Source: CAWKEY01 sp963696315
GTDB taxonomy: Bacteria > Pseudomonadota > Gammaproteobacteria > Methylococcales > Methylomonadaceae
NCBI GenBank assembly: GCA_963696315.1
Contig: CAVOJU010000042.1
Location: 1 to 64,000 of the forward strand
Reading direction: 5' to 3'
Length of the DNA: 64,000 nt
The notes under the pieces are model-generated. The model worked only from the letters and a program-made list of their open reading frames with translations. It searched no databases and was not told where the DNA came from. Position numbers and translations under genes: made by a program. Positions within the stretch are counted from its first letter, which is position 1; each line of letters opens with the position of its first letter. This document shows, in pieces, positions 8,775-17,585 of the stretch.

Positions 8775-9904
8775 GCGAGTTGAATGAAATTAAACTTTCT
8801 GATCTTGGATGCTCCTTTTTATCAGGATTTGCTTTTAAGAGTTCGGAGTACAAACAATCTGGAATTCCTCTGATTAAAATCGGAAATATTCAAAATAAAA
8901 CTGTTGAAATAGATGTGTATGGCAATTTCATTTCAACTGAATCATTGGATCAAAAGAAATCCAATGTCTTTTTGAATCATGGTGATGTATTGATCGCTAT
9001 GACAGGGCAAGGAAGTGTTGGTAGAGTTGGGAGACTAAAGCTAAAAGCTGGTCGAAAGGCGCTGATGAACCAACGAGTAGGTAAGTTCATTTGCGATGAG
9101 CGCACTATAAATATTGACTATCTGTTTTACATATTGAGCAGTGATAAATATCAGGATTATCTGTTCAATACTGGGGCTGGCAGTGGTCAACCCAATCTTA
9201 GTCCGGAATTGATACTTGATACTGAAATACCCTGGCTAGGTTATCCAGAACAAAAAGCTATCGCCGCAGTGCTCAGCAGCCTTGATGACAAAATAGACCT
9301 GTTACACCGGCAGAATAAAACGCTTGAAGCCACGGCGGAAACGTTGTTTCGGCAGTGGTTTATTGAAGAGGCGAAGGAGGATTGGGAGGAAAAACCGCTG
9401 GGTGATTTCTTTGAAATATGCAGCGGAAAAGGATTAAGAAAAGAACAATTAACCGAAAATGGAATTTATCCAGTGCTTGGCGCAAATGGAGAAATTGGAC
9501 GAACAAATGATTTTTTATTTGAAGAAAAATTCATTTTTACTGGTCGCGTCGGAACATTAGGCAATGTTTTTATAGTAGATAACAAAAAGGTGTGGCTTTC
9601 AGATAATACATTAGTATTCAGAAAGATACGGCATTTCTATTTTATCTACTTTACTATTAAACTGGCTCGTTTGGGTGATTACAATGCTGGAAGTACTCAA
9701 CCTTTGATTCGTGAGTCAGATATTAAAGAAATTCTTGTACTACAACCTTATGAGGCAAAATTAGAAGCGTTTGAAACACTATCCGACCAATACTTCAGAA
9801 AAATTGAATTAAACAACGCTCAAATACAAACCCTAGAAAAACTCCGCAATACCCTATTACCCAAACTGATGAGCGGCGAAGTTCGGGTTAAAACATCAAT
9901 TTGA
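8771..9904 (+). CDS. hsdS: Type I restriction-modification specificity subunit HsdS
   Basis: A 377-residue protein with the two-fold HsdS plan. Target-recognition domain 1 is about residues 1-150. A conserved helical spacer follows (YPEQKAIAAVLSSLDDKIDLLHRQNKTLE, split by function at about 155-195). Target-recognition domain 2 is about 205-320, and a second spacer with a similar motif ends at LRNTLLPKLMSGEVRV. Each recognition domain reads one half of a bipartite DNA site, so the target cannot be predicted. The recognition domains are visibly more AT-rich than the spacers and than hsdM, as is common when specificity domains are exchanged. Its ATG overlaps the original hsdM stop. It now lies directly downstream of an IS, so its transcription may have changed. 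Confidence 0.93.
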   Translation: MSELNEIKLSDLGCSFLSGFAFKSSEYKQSGIPLIKIGNIQNKTVEIDVYGNFISTESLDQKKSNVFLNHGDVLIAMTGQGSVGRVGRLKLKAGRKALMNQRVGKFICDERTINIDYLFYILSSDKYQDYLFNTGAGSGQPNLSPELILDTEIPWLGYPEQKAIAAVLSSLDDKIDLLHRQNKTLEATAETLFRQWFIEEAKEDWEEKPLGDFFEICSGKGLRKEQLTENGIYPVLGANGEIGRTNDFLFEEKFIFTGRVGTLGNVFIVDNKKVWLSDNTLVFRKIRHFYFIYFTIKLARLGDYNAGSTQPLIRESDIKEILVLQPYEAKLEAFETLSDQYFRKIELNNAQIQTLEKLRNTLLPKLMSGEVRVKTSI

Positions 9905-9976
9905 ACTGTGGCAAAACATGCAATAACTCAACTGCCGGGAAATACTCGGTTGTTGATGGCACAGACAAATAAGAAT

Positions 9977-10002
9977 GTAGAGACGCAAATTTTGCGACTC
10001 TA
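9977..10002. repeat. Diverged copy of the GTAGAGACG palindrome
   Basis: Starts GTAGAGACGCAAAT and ends TTGCGACTCTA, two changes away from the intact 28-bp palindromes at 11043, 12532 and 13296. It lies between hsdS and the RhuM-Fic gene. Confidence 0.75.
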
Positions 10003-10027
10003 AAGAAAATGGAATAAGGAAAATGTT

Positions 10028-11029
10028 GTGACAACCGAAAACGGACAAATTGCCATTTACCAAACCGCGGACGGAAAAACCCATCTTGATGTGCGTCTTG
10101 AGCGAGACAGTGTTTGGCTGACGCAGCGGCAAATGAGCGAGGTGTTTGATACCACGCCGGAAAATATTTTGATGCACTTAAAAAATATATTTCGGGACAA
10201 TGAGTTAGCAGAAGAAGCAACTGCTAAGGATTTCTTAGTAGTTCGTGCCGAAGGTAACAGACAGGTTACGCGACACTTAAAACATTACAACCTTGATGCC
10301 ATTATTTCTGTTGGCTATCGTGTCAATTCCAAAAAAGGCACCCAATTCCGCATCTGGGCCAGCAATATCCTCAAACAATACCTGATTCAAGGCTACGCGT
10401 TGAATGAGCAAAAGCTGCAAGCGCAACAGGAAAAACTGGCCGATTTAAAACAGGCCATTGCCTTGTCTTCCCGGTTGGTTCACAACAAGGCCTTATCTGC
10501 CACTGAGTCGCAAGGCATTTTAGCGATCCTGGAAAAATACAGCCATGCGTTGGCGGTGCTGGATGATTACGACCATCAGCGCTTGCAGGTAGCCGGTTTG
10601 CGCAGTGCCGAGCAAGCTAAAATCAGTTATACCGAAGCGATGGCGCAAATCCACTTATGGCGGAAACAGGAGCGCTTAACCGAATTGTTTGGCAATGAAA
10701 AAGACGATTCGTTTAAAGGTTCGCTGGCTACCATTTATCAAACCTTTGCAGGTGAAGAGCTGTATCCCAGTATTGAAGAGAAAGCCGCCAATTTGCTGTA
10801 TTTCATCGTTAAAAATCATTCGTTTTCCGATGGTAACAAGCGCATCGCGGCGGCGATTTTTGTGTGGTTTTTGGAGCGGCATCAGTATTTGTACAATGCG
10901 GAAGGTGAAAAACGCATTGCCGATAATGCGCTGGTGGCGTTTACCTTGCTGATTGCGGAAAGCAAACCGGAGGAACGCGAGACGATTGTTAAGGTGATTA
11001 TTAATTTGATCAATGATAAAAACGTATAG
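10028..11029 (+). CDS. RhuM family protein with C-terminal Fic/DOC domain
   Basis: A 333-residue protein starting at GTG; the nearby ATG at 10022 runs into a stop at once. The N-terminal half is the RhuM domain found in Salmonella pathogenicity-island proteins and often beside type I restriction genes (RDSVWLTQRQMSEVF, then YRVNSKKGTQFRIWA). The C-terminal half is a Fic/DOC fold with HSFSDGNKRIAA, a match to HxFx(D/E)GNxR, so AMP or phosphate transfer to a protein target is possible. It lies between hsdS and hsdR in the same direction. The stop TAG falls in a half copy of the palindromic repeat (gtaTAGagac), so the original C-terminus may have been altered. Its role in this operon is unknown; toxin-like or regulatory functions are guesses. 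Confidence 0.85.
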   Translation: MTTENGQIAIYQTADGKTHLDVRLERDSVWLTQRQMSEVFDTTPENILMHLKNIFRDNELAEEATAKDFLVVRAEGNRQVTRHLKHYNLDAIISVGYRVNSKKGTQFRIWASNILKQYLIQGYALNEQKLQAQQEKLADLKQAIALSSRLVHNKALSATESQGILAILEKYSHALAVLDDYDHQRLQVAGLRSAEQAKISYTEAMAQIHLWRKQERLTELFGNEKDDSFKGSLATIYQTFAGEELYPSIEEKAANLLYFIVKNHSFSDGNKRIAAAIFVWFLERHQYLYNAEGEKRIADNALVAFTLLIAESKPEERETIVKVIINLINDKNV

Positions 11030-11070
11030 AGACACAAAATTCGTAGAGACGCAAAATCTTGCGTCTCTAC
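11024..11070. repeat. Half copy plus full copy of the GTAGAGACG palindrome
   Basis: A left half (11024-11042) is followed directly by a full 28-bp copy at 11043-11070, GTAGAGACGC...GCGTCTCTAC. It sits between the RhuM-Fic stop and the RAYT start. The same half-plus-full arrangement recurs at 11374-11419. Confidence 0.88.
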
Positions 11071-11099
11071 AAGGCAATCGACATAGATTAAGGAGTGCT

Positions 11100-11643
11100 G
11101 TGGAAAAATATAAAAATAAATACCGTGTTCAGTCAACCCGCCTGCCATATTGGAATTACGGCTGGAATGCGGTTTATTTTGTCACTATTTGCACTGCGGG
11201 CCGAATTTGCCATTTTGGCTCGATGGAGAATGAAATAATGATGTTTATCGGAATTGGGTCGCTGCGCTGAACGTTGCTGGCTGGATATTCCAAACCATTT
11301 TCCTTTTGTTGTTTTACATGAATTTGTGGTGATGCCCAATCATGTTCATGGCATCTTGGCTATCGATAAACCTGTAGAGACGCAAAATATTGTAGAGACG
11401 CAAAATATTGCGTCTCTACAAGAACGGCAAAATCGGTTTGGCCCACAATCACAGAATCTGGCCTCGATTATCAGAGGATATAAAATCGGTGTCAGCAAAT
11501 ACGCTAAAAATCAGGGAATCAATTTCGCATGGCAAGCGCGATTTCACGATCATGTTATTCGCAGTGAAGAGAATTATTTGAAAATCGCCGAATACATTCA
11601 AACCAATCCACAGCGATGGCTGGAAGATACCTATTATGTCTAA
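11100..11643 (+). CDS. REP-associated tyrosine transposase (RAYT), frameshift near 11245
   Basis: A GTG start (after aaggag) gives EKYKNKYRVQSTRLP...NAVYFVTICT, the usual RAYT opening. One extra T at 11244-11246 breaks the frame. Removing it yields MLSELGRCAERCWLDIPNHF and then the HUH metal-binding motif VVMPNHVHGIL. The C-terminus has the family blocks ASIIRGYKIGVSKYAK, WQARFHDHVIR and AEYIQTNPQRW. RAYTs are single-strand nucleases that mobilise REP palindromes, usually as one gene flanked by its repeats, as here. About 15 extra codons (VETQNIVETQNIASLQ) come from one and a half repeat copies inside the gene, just after the HUH motif. The stop lies inside the first codons of hsdR, so the two genes overlap by 8 nt. 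Confidence 0.85.
11374..11419. repeat. Half plus full GTAGAGACG palindrome inside the RAYT
   Basis: Half copy at 11374-11391 and full 28-bp copy at 11392-11419. Together they are read in frame as VETQNIVETQNIASL, with no stop. Confidence 0.9.
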
Positions 11644-14600
11644 ACTCACCGAATCCGCCATTGAAGAGTTTGCGCTTGATCTGTTTCAGACAGCTTGGCT
11701 ACAGCTATCTTTATGGCCCTGATATTGCGCCTGATGGTGAACATCAGGAACGGCAACATTATGATGAGGTGTTGTTAGTCGGTCGTTTGGAAGCAGCGCT
11801 AAAACGGATAAATCCGACTGTCTCGCACGATGTATTACAAGCCGCATTAAAAGATGTGCAACGTGTCCACTCACCTGATTTGTTGGCGAATAATGAAACC
11901 TTCCATCGTTTGCTAACCGAAGGCGTCAAAGTCAGTTTTCAGCAAGATGGTGCTGAGCGCGGCGGTTTGGTGTCGTTGATAGATTATGCTAATCCTGAAA
12001 ATAATGACTTTGTCGTCGTCAATCAGTTTACTGTCATTGAAAACCATCAGAACAAGCGTCCGGATTTGCTGTTGTTTGTAAACGGCATACCGCTGGTCAT
12101 CATTGAGTTAAAAAACGCGACCGATGAAAACGCGACGATCAAGTCTGCGTATAAGCAGCTGGAAACCTATAAGCACAGCATTCCTTGTTTGTTTACTTCC
12201 AATGCGTTGTTAGTCATTACCGATGGTTTGGAGGCGAAAGCCGGTTCCTTGTCGGCAGGTTATTCGCGCTTCATGGCCTGGAAAACGGCGGATGGCAAAG
12301 TAGAAGCGTCGCATTTAGTCAGTCAGTTGGAAACGCTGATTAAAGGCATGTTGAACAAAACCACCTTGCTGGATTTAGTGCGTCACTTCATCGTCTTTGA
12401 AAAAAGCAAACGCGAAGACCCCGATACCGGCGTCATCAGTATTCACACCGTCAAAAAAGTGGCTGCCTATCATCAGTATTACGCGGTGAATGCCGCTGTC
12501 GCCTCTACCTTACGCGCTGCCGGATTTGATGGTAGAGACGCAAAATCTTGCGTCTCTACAAATATTCAGGAAAATCCTGCCAGTTATGGTTTGCCGGGTG
12601 TTACGCAACAACCGCGCGGCGATAAAAAAGCCGGTGTGGTGTGGCATACGCAAGGTTCCGGTAAATCGCTGTCTATGGTGTTTTATACCGGCAAAATCGT
12701 GTTGACGATGGATAATCCGACGGTGCTGGTCATTACTGATCGTAACGATTTGGACGACCAGTTGTTTGATACCTTTGCGTCGTCCAGTCAGTTATTACGT
12801 CAAGACCCGATACAAGCGGATAGTCGTCAGCAATTAAAAGAGTTGTTGCGCGTCGGTTCCGGTGGTGTGGTGTTTTCCACCATCCAAAAATTTCAGCCTG
12901 ATGAAGGCAATGTCTACGAGCAATTATCAGACAGACGCAATATCGTGGTGATTGCGGATGAAGCGCATCGTACTCAATATGGATTTAGTGCCAAAACCAT
13001 CGCTGAAAAAGATAAAGACGGTAACGAAATTGGCAGCAAGGTGGTGTATGGCTTTGCCAAGTATTTGCGTGATGCGTTACCGAATGCCACGTATCTAGGT
13101 TTTACCGGTACACCGATTGAAAAAACCGATGTCAATACGCCGGCTGTGTTTGGCAACTATGTAGATATTTACGATATTGCTCAGGCGGTTGAAGACGGTT
13201 CCACGGTGCGGATTTATTACGAAAGCCGTTTAGCGAAAGTAGGCTTGAGTGAAGAAGGCAAACATCTGATTGCGGAATTGGATGAGGATTTGGATGTAGA
13301 GACGCAAAATTTTGCGTCTCTACCAGACACCCAAAAAGCCAAAGCGAAATGGACCAAGATGGAGGCGTTGATAGGCAGCAGTCAACGCATCAAAAATTTA
13401 GCAAAGGATATTGTCAGTCACTTTGAAGCGCGGCAGGAAGTGTTTGCCGGTAAAGGCATGATCGTTTCCATGTCGCGGCGGATTGCGGCGGAGCTGTATC
13501 AAGAAATCATCAAGCTTAAACCGGAATGGCATTCCGATGATTTGAACAAAGGCGTGATTAAAGTCGTCATGACGGCTGCGTCTCAGTGATGGCCCTGAAT
13601 TAGCGAAACATCACACCACCAAACAGCAGCGTAAACAATTAGCGGAACGCATGAAAGATGATGACGACGAATTAAAACTCGTCATCGTGCGCGATATGTG
13701 GCTGACAGGCTTTGACGCACCGAGTTTGCACACGCTGTACATAGACAAACCGATGAAAGGCCACAACTTGATGCAAGCAATTGCGCGGGTCAATCGGGTT
13801 TACAAAGATAAACCAGGCGGCTTGATCGTTGATTATTTAGGTATCGCCGCTGATCTAAAAGAAGCCTTGTCGTTTTATTCTGATGCCGGTGGTAAAGGTG
13901 ATCCGACCTTAGCGCAAGAGCAAGCGGTACATCTGATGCTGGAGAAATTGGAAGTGGTTTCCGGCATGTATCACGGCTTTGCTTACGAGCATTACTTTGA
14001 TGCGGATACCTCGCAAAAACTGTCGCTGATATTGGCCGCTGAAGAGCATGTGTTGGGTTTGGATGATGGTCGTAAACGCTATATCAACGAAGTGACTGCG
14101 CTATCTCAAGCGTTTGCTATCGCTATTCCGCATGAACAAGCGATGGACGTTAAAGATGAAGTGGCGTTTTTTCAAGCCGTTAAAGCCAGACTGGCCAAGT
14201 TTGATGGCACGGGCGAAGGCCTGAGTAACGATGAAATTGAAACCACCATCCGCCAAGTCATAGATCAAGCGTTAGTCTCCGAACACGTTGTAGACATTTT
14301 TGATGCGGCAGGCATTAAGAAGCCGGACATATCCATTTTGTCTGATGAGTTTTTGGAAGAGCTGAAAAACCATCAACACAAAAACGTCGCACTGGAAGTA
14401 TTGAAAAAACTGCTGAACGACGAAATTAAAGCCCGCGCTAAAAAGAATTTGATCCAAAGCCGGTCACTGATGGAAATGCTGGAAACGTCCATCAAGAAAT
14501 ATCAAAACAAGATATTGACCGCTGCTGAGGTAATTGAAGAACTCATCAAGATCAGTAAGGAAATTGTCGCCTCTGATGACAATGCCAAAAAAATGGGACT

Positions 14601-14886
14601 GACGGATTTTGAATATGCCTTTTATACCGCTGTTGCCAATAACGATAGCGCCAGAGAGCTGATGCAACATGAGCAGCTGCGGGAGCTGGCGGTTGTCCTG
14701 ACGCAAAAAGTTAGCGAAAACGCCTCTATTGACTGGACGATTAAAGAAAGCGTCAGAGCAAAATTAAAAGTCATTATCAGACGGACTTTGCGATTTTATG
14801 GCTATCCGCCGGATATGCAATTGCTGGCTACGGAAACAGTGTTGAAGCAGGCCGAAATGATTGCCAATGAGTTGACGGGGCAATAA
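11636..14886 (+). CDS. hsdR: Type I restriction enzyme motor/nuclease subunit HsdR (frameshifts near 11688 and 13585)
   Basis: The ATG at 11636, after ggaaga, gives MSKLTESAIEEFALDLF. One extra base near 11688 shifts the frame to QLGYSYLYGPDIAPDG. The nuclease domain shows PDLLLFVNGIPLVIIELKN, a PD-(D/E)xK pattern. The translocase has Walker A TQGSGKS, the DEAH box VIADEAHRTQYG, LGFTGTPIE and, after a second +1 shift near 13585, MWLTGFDAPSLHTLYIDKP and QAIARVNR. Full length is about 1,080 residues, normal for HsdR. Two palindromic repeats are read in frame. One (12532) lies just before the Walker A region and encodes GRDAKSCVST. The other (13296) lies between the helicase lobes and encodes VETQNFASL. 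HsdR cuts unmodified DNA as part of the R2M2S complex. Confidence 0.9.
12532..12559. repeat. GTAGAGACG palindrome in frame within hsdR (site 1)
   Basis: A full 28-bp copy, GTAGAGACGC...GCGTCTCTAC, with central AAAATCTT. It is read in a different phase from site 2, as GRDAKSCVST, between the N-terminal nuclease region and the ATP-binding loop. Confidence 0.92.
13296..13323. repeat. GTAGAGACG palindrome in frame within hsdR (site 2)
   Basis: A perfect 28-bp palindrome (14-bp arms, no spacer), read as VETQNFASL after AELDEDLD. This is in the segment between the two helicase lobes. Confidence 0.92.
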
Positions 14887-14896
14887 AAGTAAACAC

Positions 14897-16126
14897 ATGC
14901 TAAACATCATCTGGATTTTCTTTTTCCTCGCCGCCTTTTTCACTGCGCTGTTTAAACTCGTTGTTCTGGGTGACCAGCAGGTTTTTGCAGACATCATGAC
15001 AGCGATGTTCAGCCTGGCTAAATCGGCGTTTGAGATAGCGCTGGGGTTGACCGGCGTATTGGCCTTATGGCTGGGCATTATGCGTGTGGGAGAACGTAGC
15101 GGCTTTATCCTGCTATTAACGCAAAGTCTCAGGCCGTTATTCAGCCGTCTGATGCCCGAGGTGCCGAAAGATCATCCGGCGTTGGGCGCCATTGTCATGA
15201 ACATTGCTGCCAACGCGCTGGGTCTGGACAACGCCGCCACACCCTTGGGCATCAAGGCGATGAAGGAACTGCAATCGCTCAATCCAACGCCTGAAACGGC
15301 TAGCAACGCACAAATTCTGTTTCTGGTCATCAATACGTCATCGGTCACGCTGTTCCCGGTGACGATTTTCACGTATCGCGCCCAACTGGGTGCACTCAAT
15401 CCGACCGATGTCTTTATCCCGATATTAATAGCCACTTATATGTCCACGCTGGCGGGCTTGCTGGCCGTGGCAGCCGTGCAAAAAATCAATCTGCTGGATA
15501 AAGTGGTGATGGCTTATCTGGGCGGGTTTACACTGGCTGTGGGCGGCATACTGGGCTATTTTGCATCGTTACCGCAACAGCAAATGCTGGCGCAATCGGC
15601 CTTAATCAGCAATGTCATCCTGTATTCCTTGGTCGTCACTTTTATTTCCGGTGCAATTCTCAAGGGCATCAATGCGTATGAGGCTTTTATTGAAGGCGCC
15701 AAAGAAGGTTTTCAGACCGCCGTGACGATTGTTCCTTATCTGGTCGCCATGCTGGTGGCGATTGGTGTATTCAGGGCCAGCGGGGCATTGGATTTGCTGA
15801 ATGATCTGGCGCGCTATGTTGCCGGTTTATTCAGGCTGGACGACCGTTTTATCGACGCCCTGCCCACCGCCTTCATCAAACCGTTCAGCGGCAGCGGCGC
15901 CCGGGCCATGATGATCGATACCATGAAAACATTAGGCCCCGATTCCTTTGCCGGGCGCCTGTCCTGCATCATCCAGGGCAGCACCGAAACCACCTTTTAT
16001 GTACTGGCCATCTACTTTGGCGCCGTCGGCATCAAAAATATTCGTCATGCCGTAGGTTGTGGGATAATTGCCGATTTTGCCGGCGTTGTCGCCGCAATTT
16101 TTATTGCCTACTGGTTCTTTGGCTGA
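14897..16126 (+). CDS. Nucleoside-recognition (SpmA-SpmB fusion-like) membrane protein
   Basis: A 409-residue polytopic membrane protein with about ten hydrophobic segments. The N-terminal half resembles spore maturation protein SpmA (MNIAANALGLDNAATPLGIKAMKEL). The C-terminal half resembles SpmB (FIKPFSGSGARAMM, GSTETTFYVLAIYFG). Both halves carry the nucleoside-recognition/gate domain. Fused versions are common in non-sporulating Proteobacteria; the transported substrate is not established. It starts 11 nt after hsdR but belongs in base composition to the downstream core genes, with mtaB 5 nt further on. The operon boundary with hsdR is unclear, and read-through from the restriction genes is possible. 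Confidence 0.82.
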   Translation: MLNIIWIFFFLAAFFTALFKLVVLGDQQVFADIMTAMFSLAKSAFEIALGLTGVLALWLGIMRVGERSGFILLLTQSLRPLFSRLMPEVPKDHPALGAIVMNIAANALGLDNAATPLGIKAMKELQSLNPTPETASNAQILFLVINTSSVTLFPVTIFTYRAQLGALNPTDVFIPILIATYMSTLAGLLAVAAVQKINLLDKVVMAYLGGFTLAVGGILGYFASLPQQQMLAQSALISNVILYSLVVTFISGAILKGINAYEAFIEGAKEGFQTAVTIVPYLVAMLVAIGVFRASGALDLLNDLARYVAGLFRLDDRFIDALPTAFIKPFSGSGARAMMIDTMKTLGPDSFAGRLSCIIQGSTETTFYVLAIYFGAVGIKNIRHAVGCGIIADFAGVVAAIFIAYWFFG

Positions 16127-16130
16127 TTTT

Positions 16131-17420
16131 ATGAATATCCATCTCAAAACACTCGGCTGCCGCCTTAATGAAGCAGAATTGGAAACCTGGGCGCAGGCTT
16201 TCCAAAAATCCGGCCATCAGATTACCCCAGATGCTCAGGCGGCCCATCTGGTCATTATCAATTCCTGCGCCGTCACCCAGGATGCAGCCAGAAAGTCACG
16301 CCAGCTCATACGCCGCATACACCGCGATAATCCGCAAGCCAAGCTTGTGGTCAGCGGCTGTTACGCCACCTTAAATGAAGATGAAGCCGCAATGTTGATG
16401 GGCGTGGATCTGGTGGTCAGCAACAAGAATAAAGACCAGCTGGTGGAACAAACCCTGGCCGAACTGAATGTAGAAACCATGCCCGCGATGTCGACTGAAC
16501 CGGGCGAGATTTCTCTTTTCACCCGCGGACGGCAGCGCGCCTTTGTTAAGGTTCAGGATGGCTGCCGTTATCGCTGTACTTTTTGCATCGTCACGGTGGC
16601 GCGGGGCGAGGAAAAAAGCCGGTCGATTGCTGATGTCATCGATGAAATTAATGCCCTGCACCGTCAAAATATCGACGAAGTCATTCTAACCGGTGTGCAT
16701 TTGGGCGGCTATGGCAGCGATCTGAATCTGGATGTCGTCGATCTGATTAAAGCCATTCTGGCAGAAACCGGCATTCCACGCTTGCGCTTGGGCTCTCTGG
16801 AACCCTGGGAGTTATCGGAGGATTTCTTTGCGCTCTTCGATAATCCGCGTTTGATGCCCCATTTGCACATGCCTTTGCAAAGCGGCTCGGATGCTGTGTT
16901 GCGCCGCATGGCGCGGCGCTGTAAAACTCAGGAATTTGCCGCCATCGTCAGCCGGCTGAGAGCACAAATACCACACTTCAATATCACCACAGATATTATT
17001 GTCGGCTTTCCCGGCGAAACCGAGCAGGAATGGCAGGAAAGTGTTGATTTCATCAAACAGACCGGTTTCGGCCATATCCATATCTTTACCTATTCCAAGC
17101 GTGAAGGCACCAAAGCCGCCACTCTGCCGGGACAGGTCGGCAACGAAATCAAAAAACAGCGCAGCCGGCAGCTGCATCATTTGGCCAGCACCATGAAACT
17201 GGACTTTTTTGCAGATAATGTCGGCCGGGAATTTCCGGTCTTGTGGGAAGGATATCGCGAGGAATTGGACGACGGTAAAGCCATGGCATTTGGTTACACG
17301 CCCAACTATCTGCGTGTGGGTTGCATCATCAACAACGATGAATCACTAGAGAATAAGATTATCAACGCAAAAGTAATCTCCGCCAATGAAGATTATCTGC
17401 TGGCCGAGCTTAAGCCTTGA
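16131..17420 (+). CDS. mtaB: tRNA t6A37 methylthiotransferase MtaB
   Basis: A 429-residue radical-SAM methylthiotransferase that converts t6A to ms2t6A at position 37 of tRNAs reading ANN codons. The N-terminal UPF0004 domain has its three cluster cysteines in TLGCRLN, NSCAVT and SGCYAT. The radical-SAM motif is CRYRCTFC (about residues 145-152), in the MtaB form ending in TVARGEEKSRS rather than the MiaB or RimO forms. A TRAM-like domain closes the protein (about 360-429). The ATG at 16131 gives the canonical start MNIHLKTLGCRLNEAE; longer starts would run into the preceding gene. Confidence 0.93.
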   Translation: MNIHLKTLGCRLNEAELETWAQAFQKSGHQITPDAQAAHLVIINSCAVTQDAARKSRQLIRRIHRDNPQAKLVVSGCYATLNEDEAAMLMGVDLVVSNKNKDQLVEQTLAELNVETMPAMSTEPGEISLFTRGRQRAFVKVQDGCRYRCTFCIVTVARGEEKSRSIADVIDEINALHRQNIDEVILTGVHLGGYGSDLNLDVVDLIKAILAETGIPRLRLGSLEPWELSEDFFALFDNPRLMPHLHMPLQSGSDAVLRRMARRCKTQEFAAIVSRLRAQIPHFNITTDIIVGFPGETEQEWQESVDFIKQTGFGHIHIFTYSKREGTKAATLPGQVGNEIKKQRSRQLHHLASTMKLDFFADNVGREFPVLWEGYREELDDGKAMAFGYTPNYLRVGCIINNDESLENKIINAKVISANEDYLLAELKP

Positions 17421-17475
17421 AAGCAGGTGCCACCAAGCGCTCGCCTAGAATAATCCATTTTAATCGCGGTGAAAC

Positions 17476-17522
17476 TGTAGGTGCGAATTCATTCGCACTG
17501 TGCGGATAAATCCGCATCTACA
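17476..17522. repeat. Composite hairpin repeat
   Basis: Outer arms TGTAG/CTACA enclose two perfect hairpins, GTGCGAAT-tc-ATTCGCAC and TGCGGAT-aa-ATCCGCA, a cloverleaf-like three-way design. It sits between convergent mtaB and cysZ, in an otherwise featureless 165-nt gap. Confidence 0.75.
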
Positions 17523-17585
17523 TATGCACGCAAAATAAAACTGATTGGGTGTGTTTTTCATGGACAAATAGACGTTTTTTTTGAA

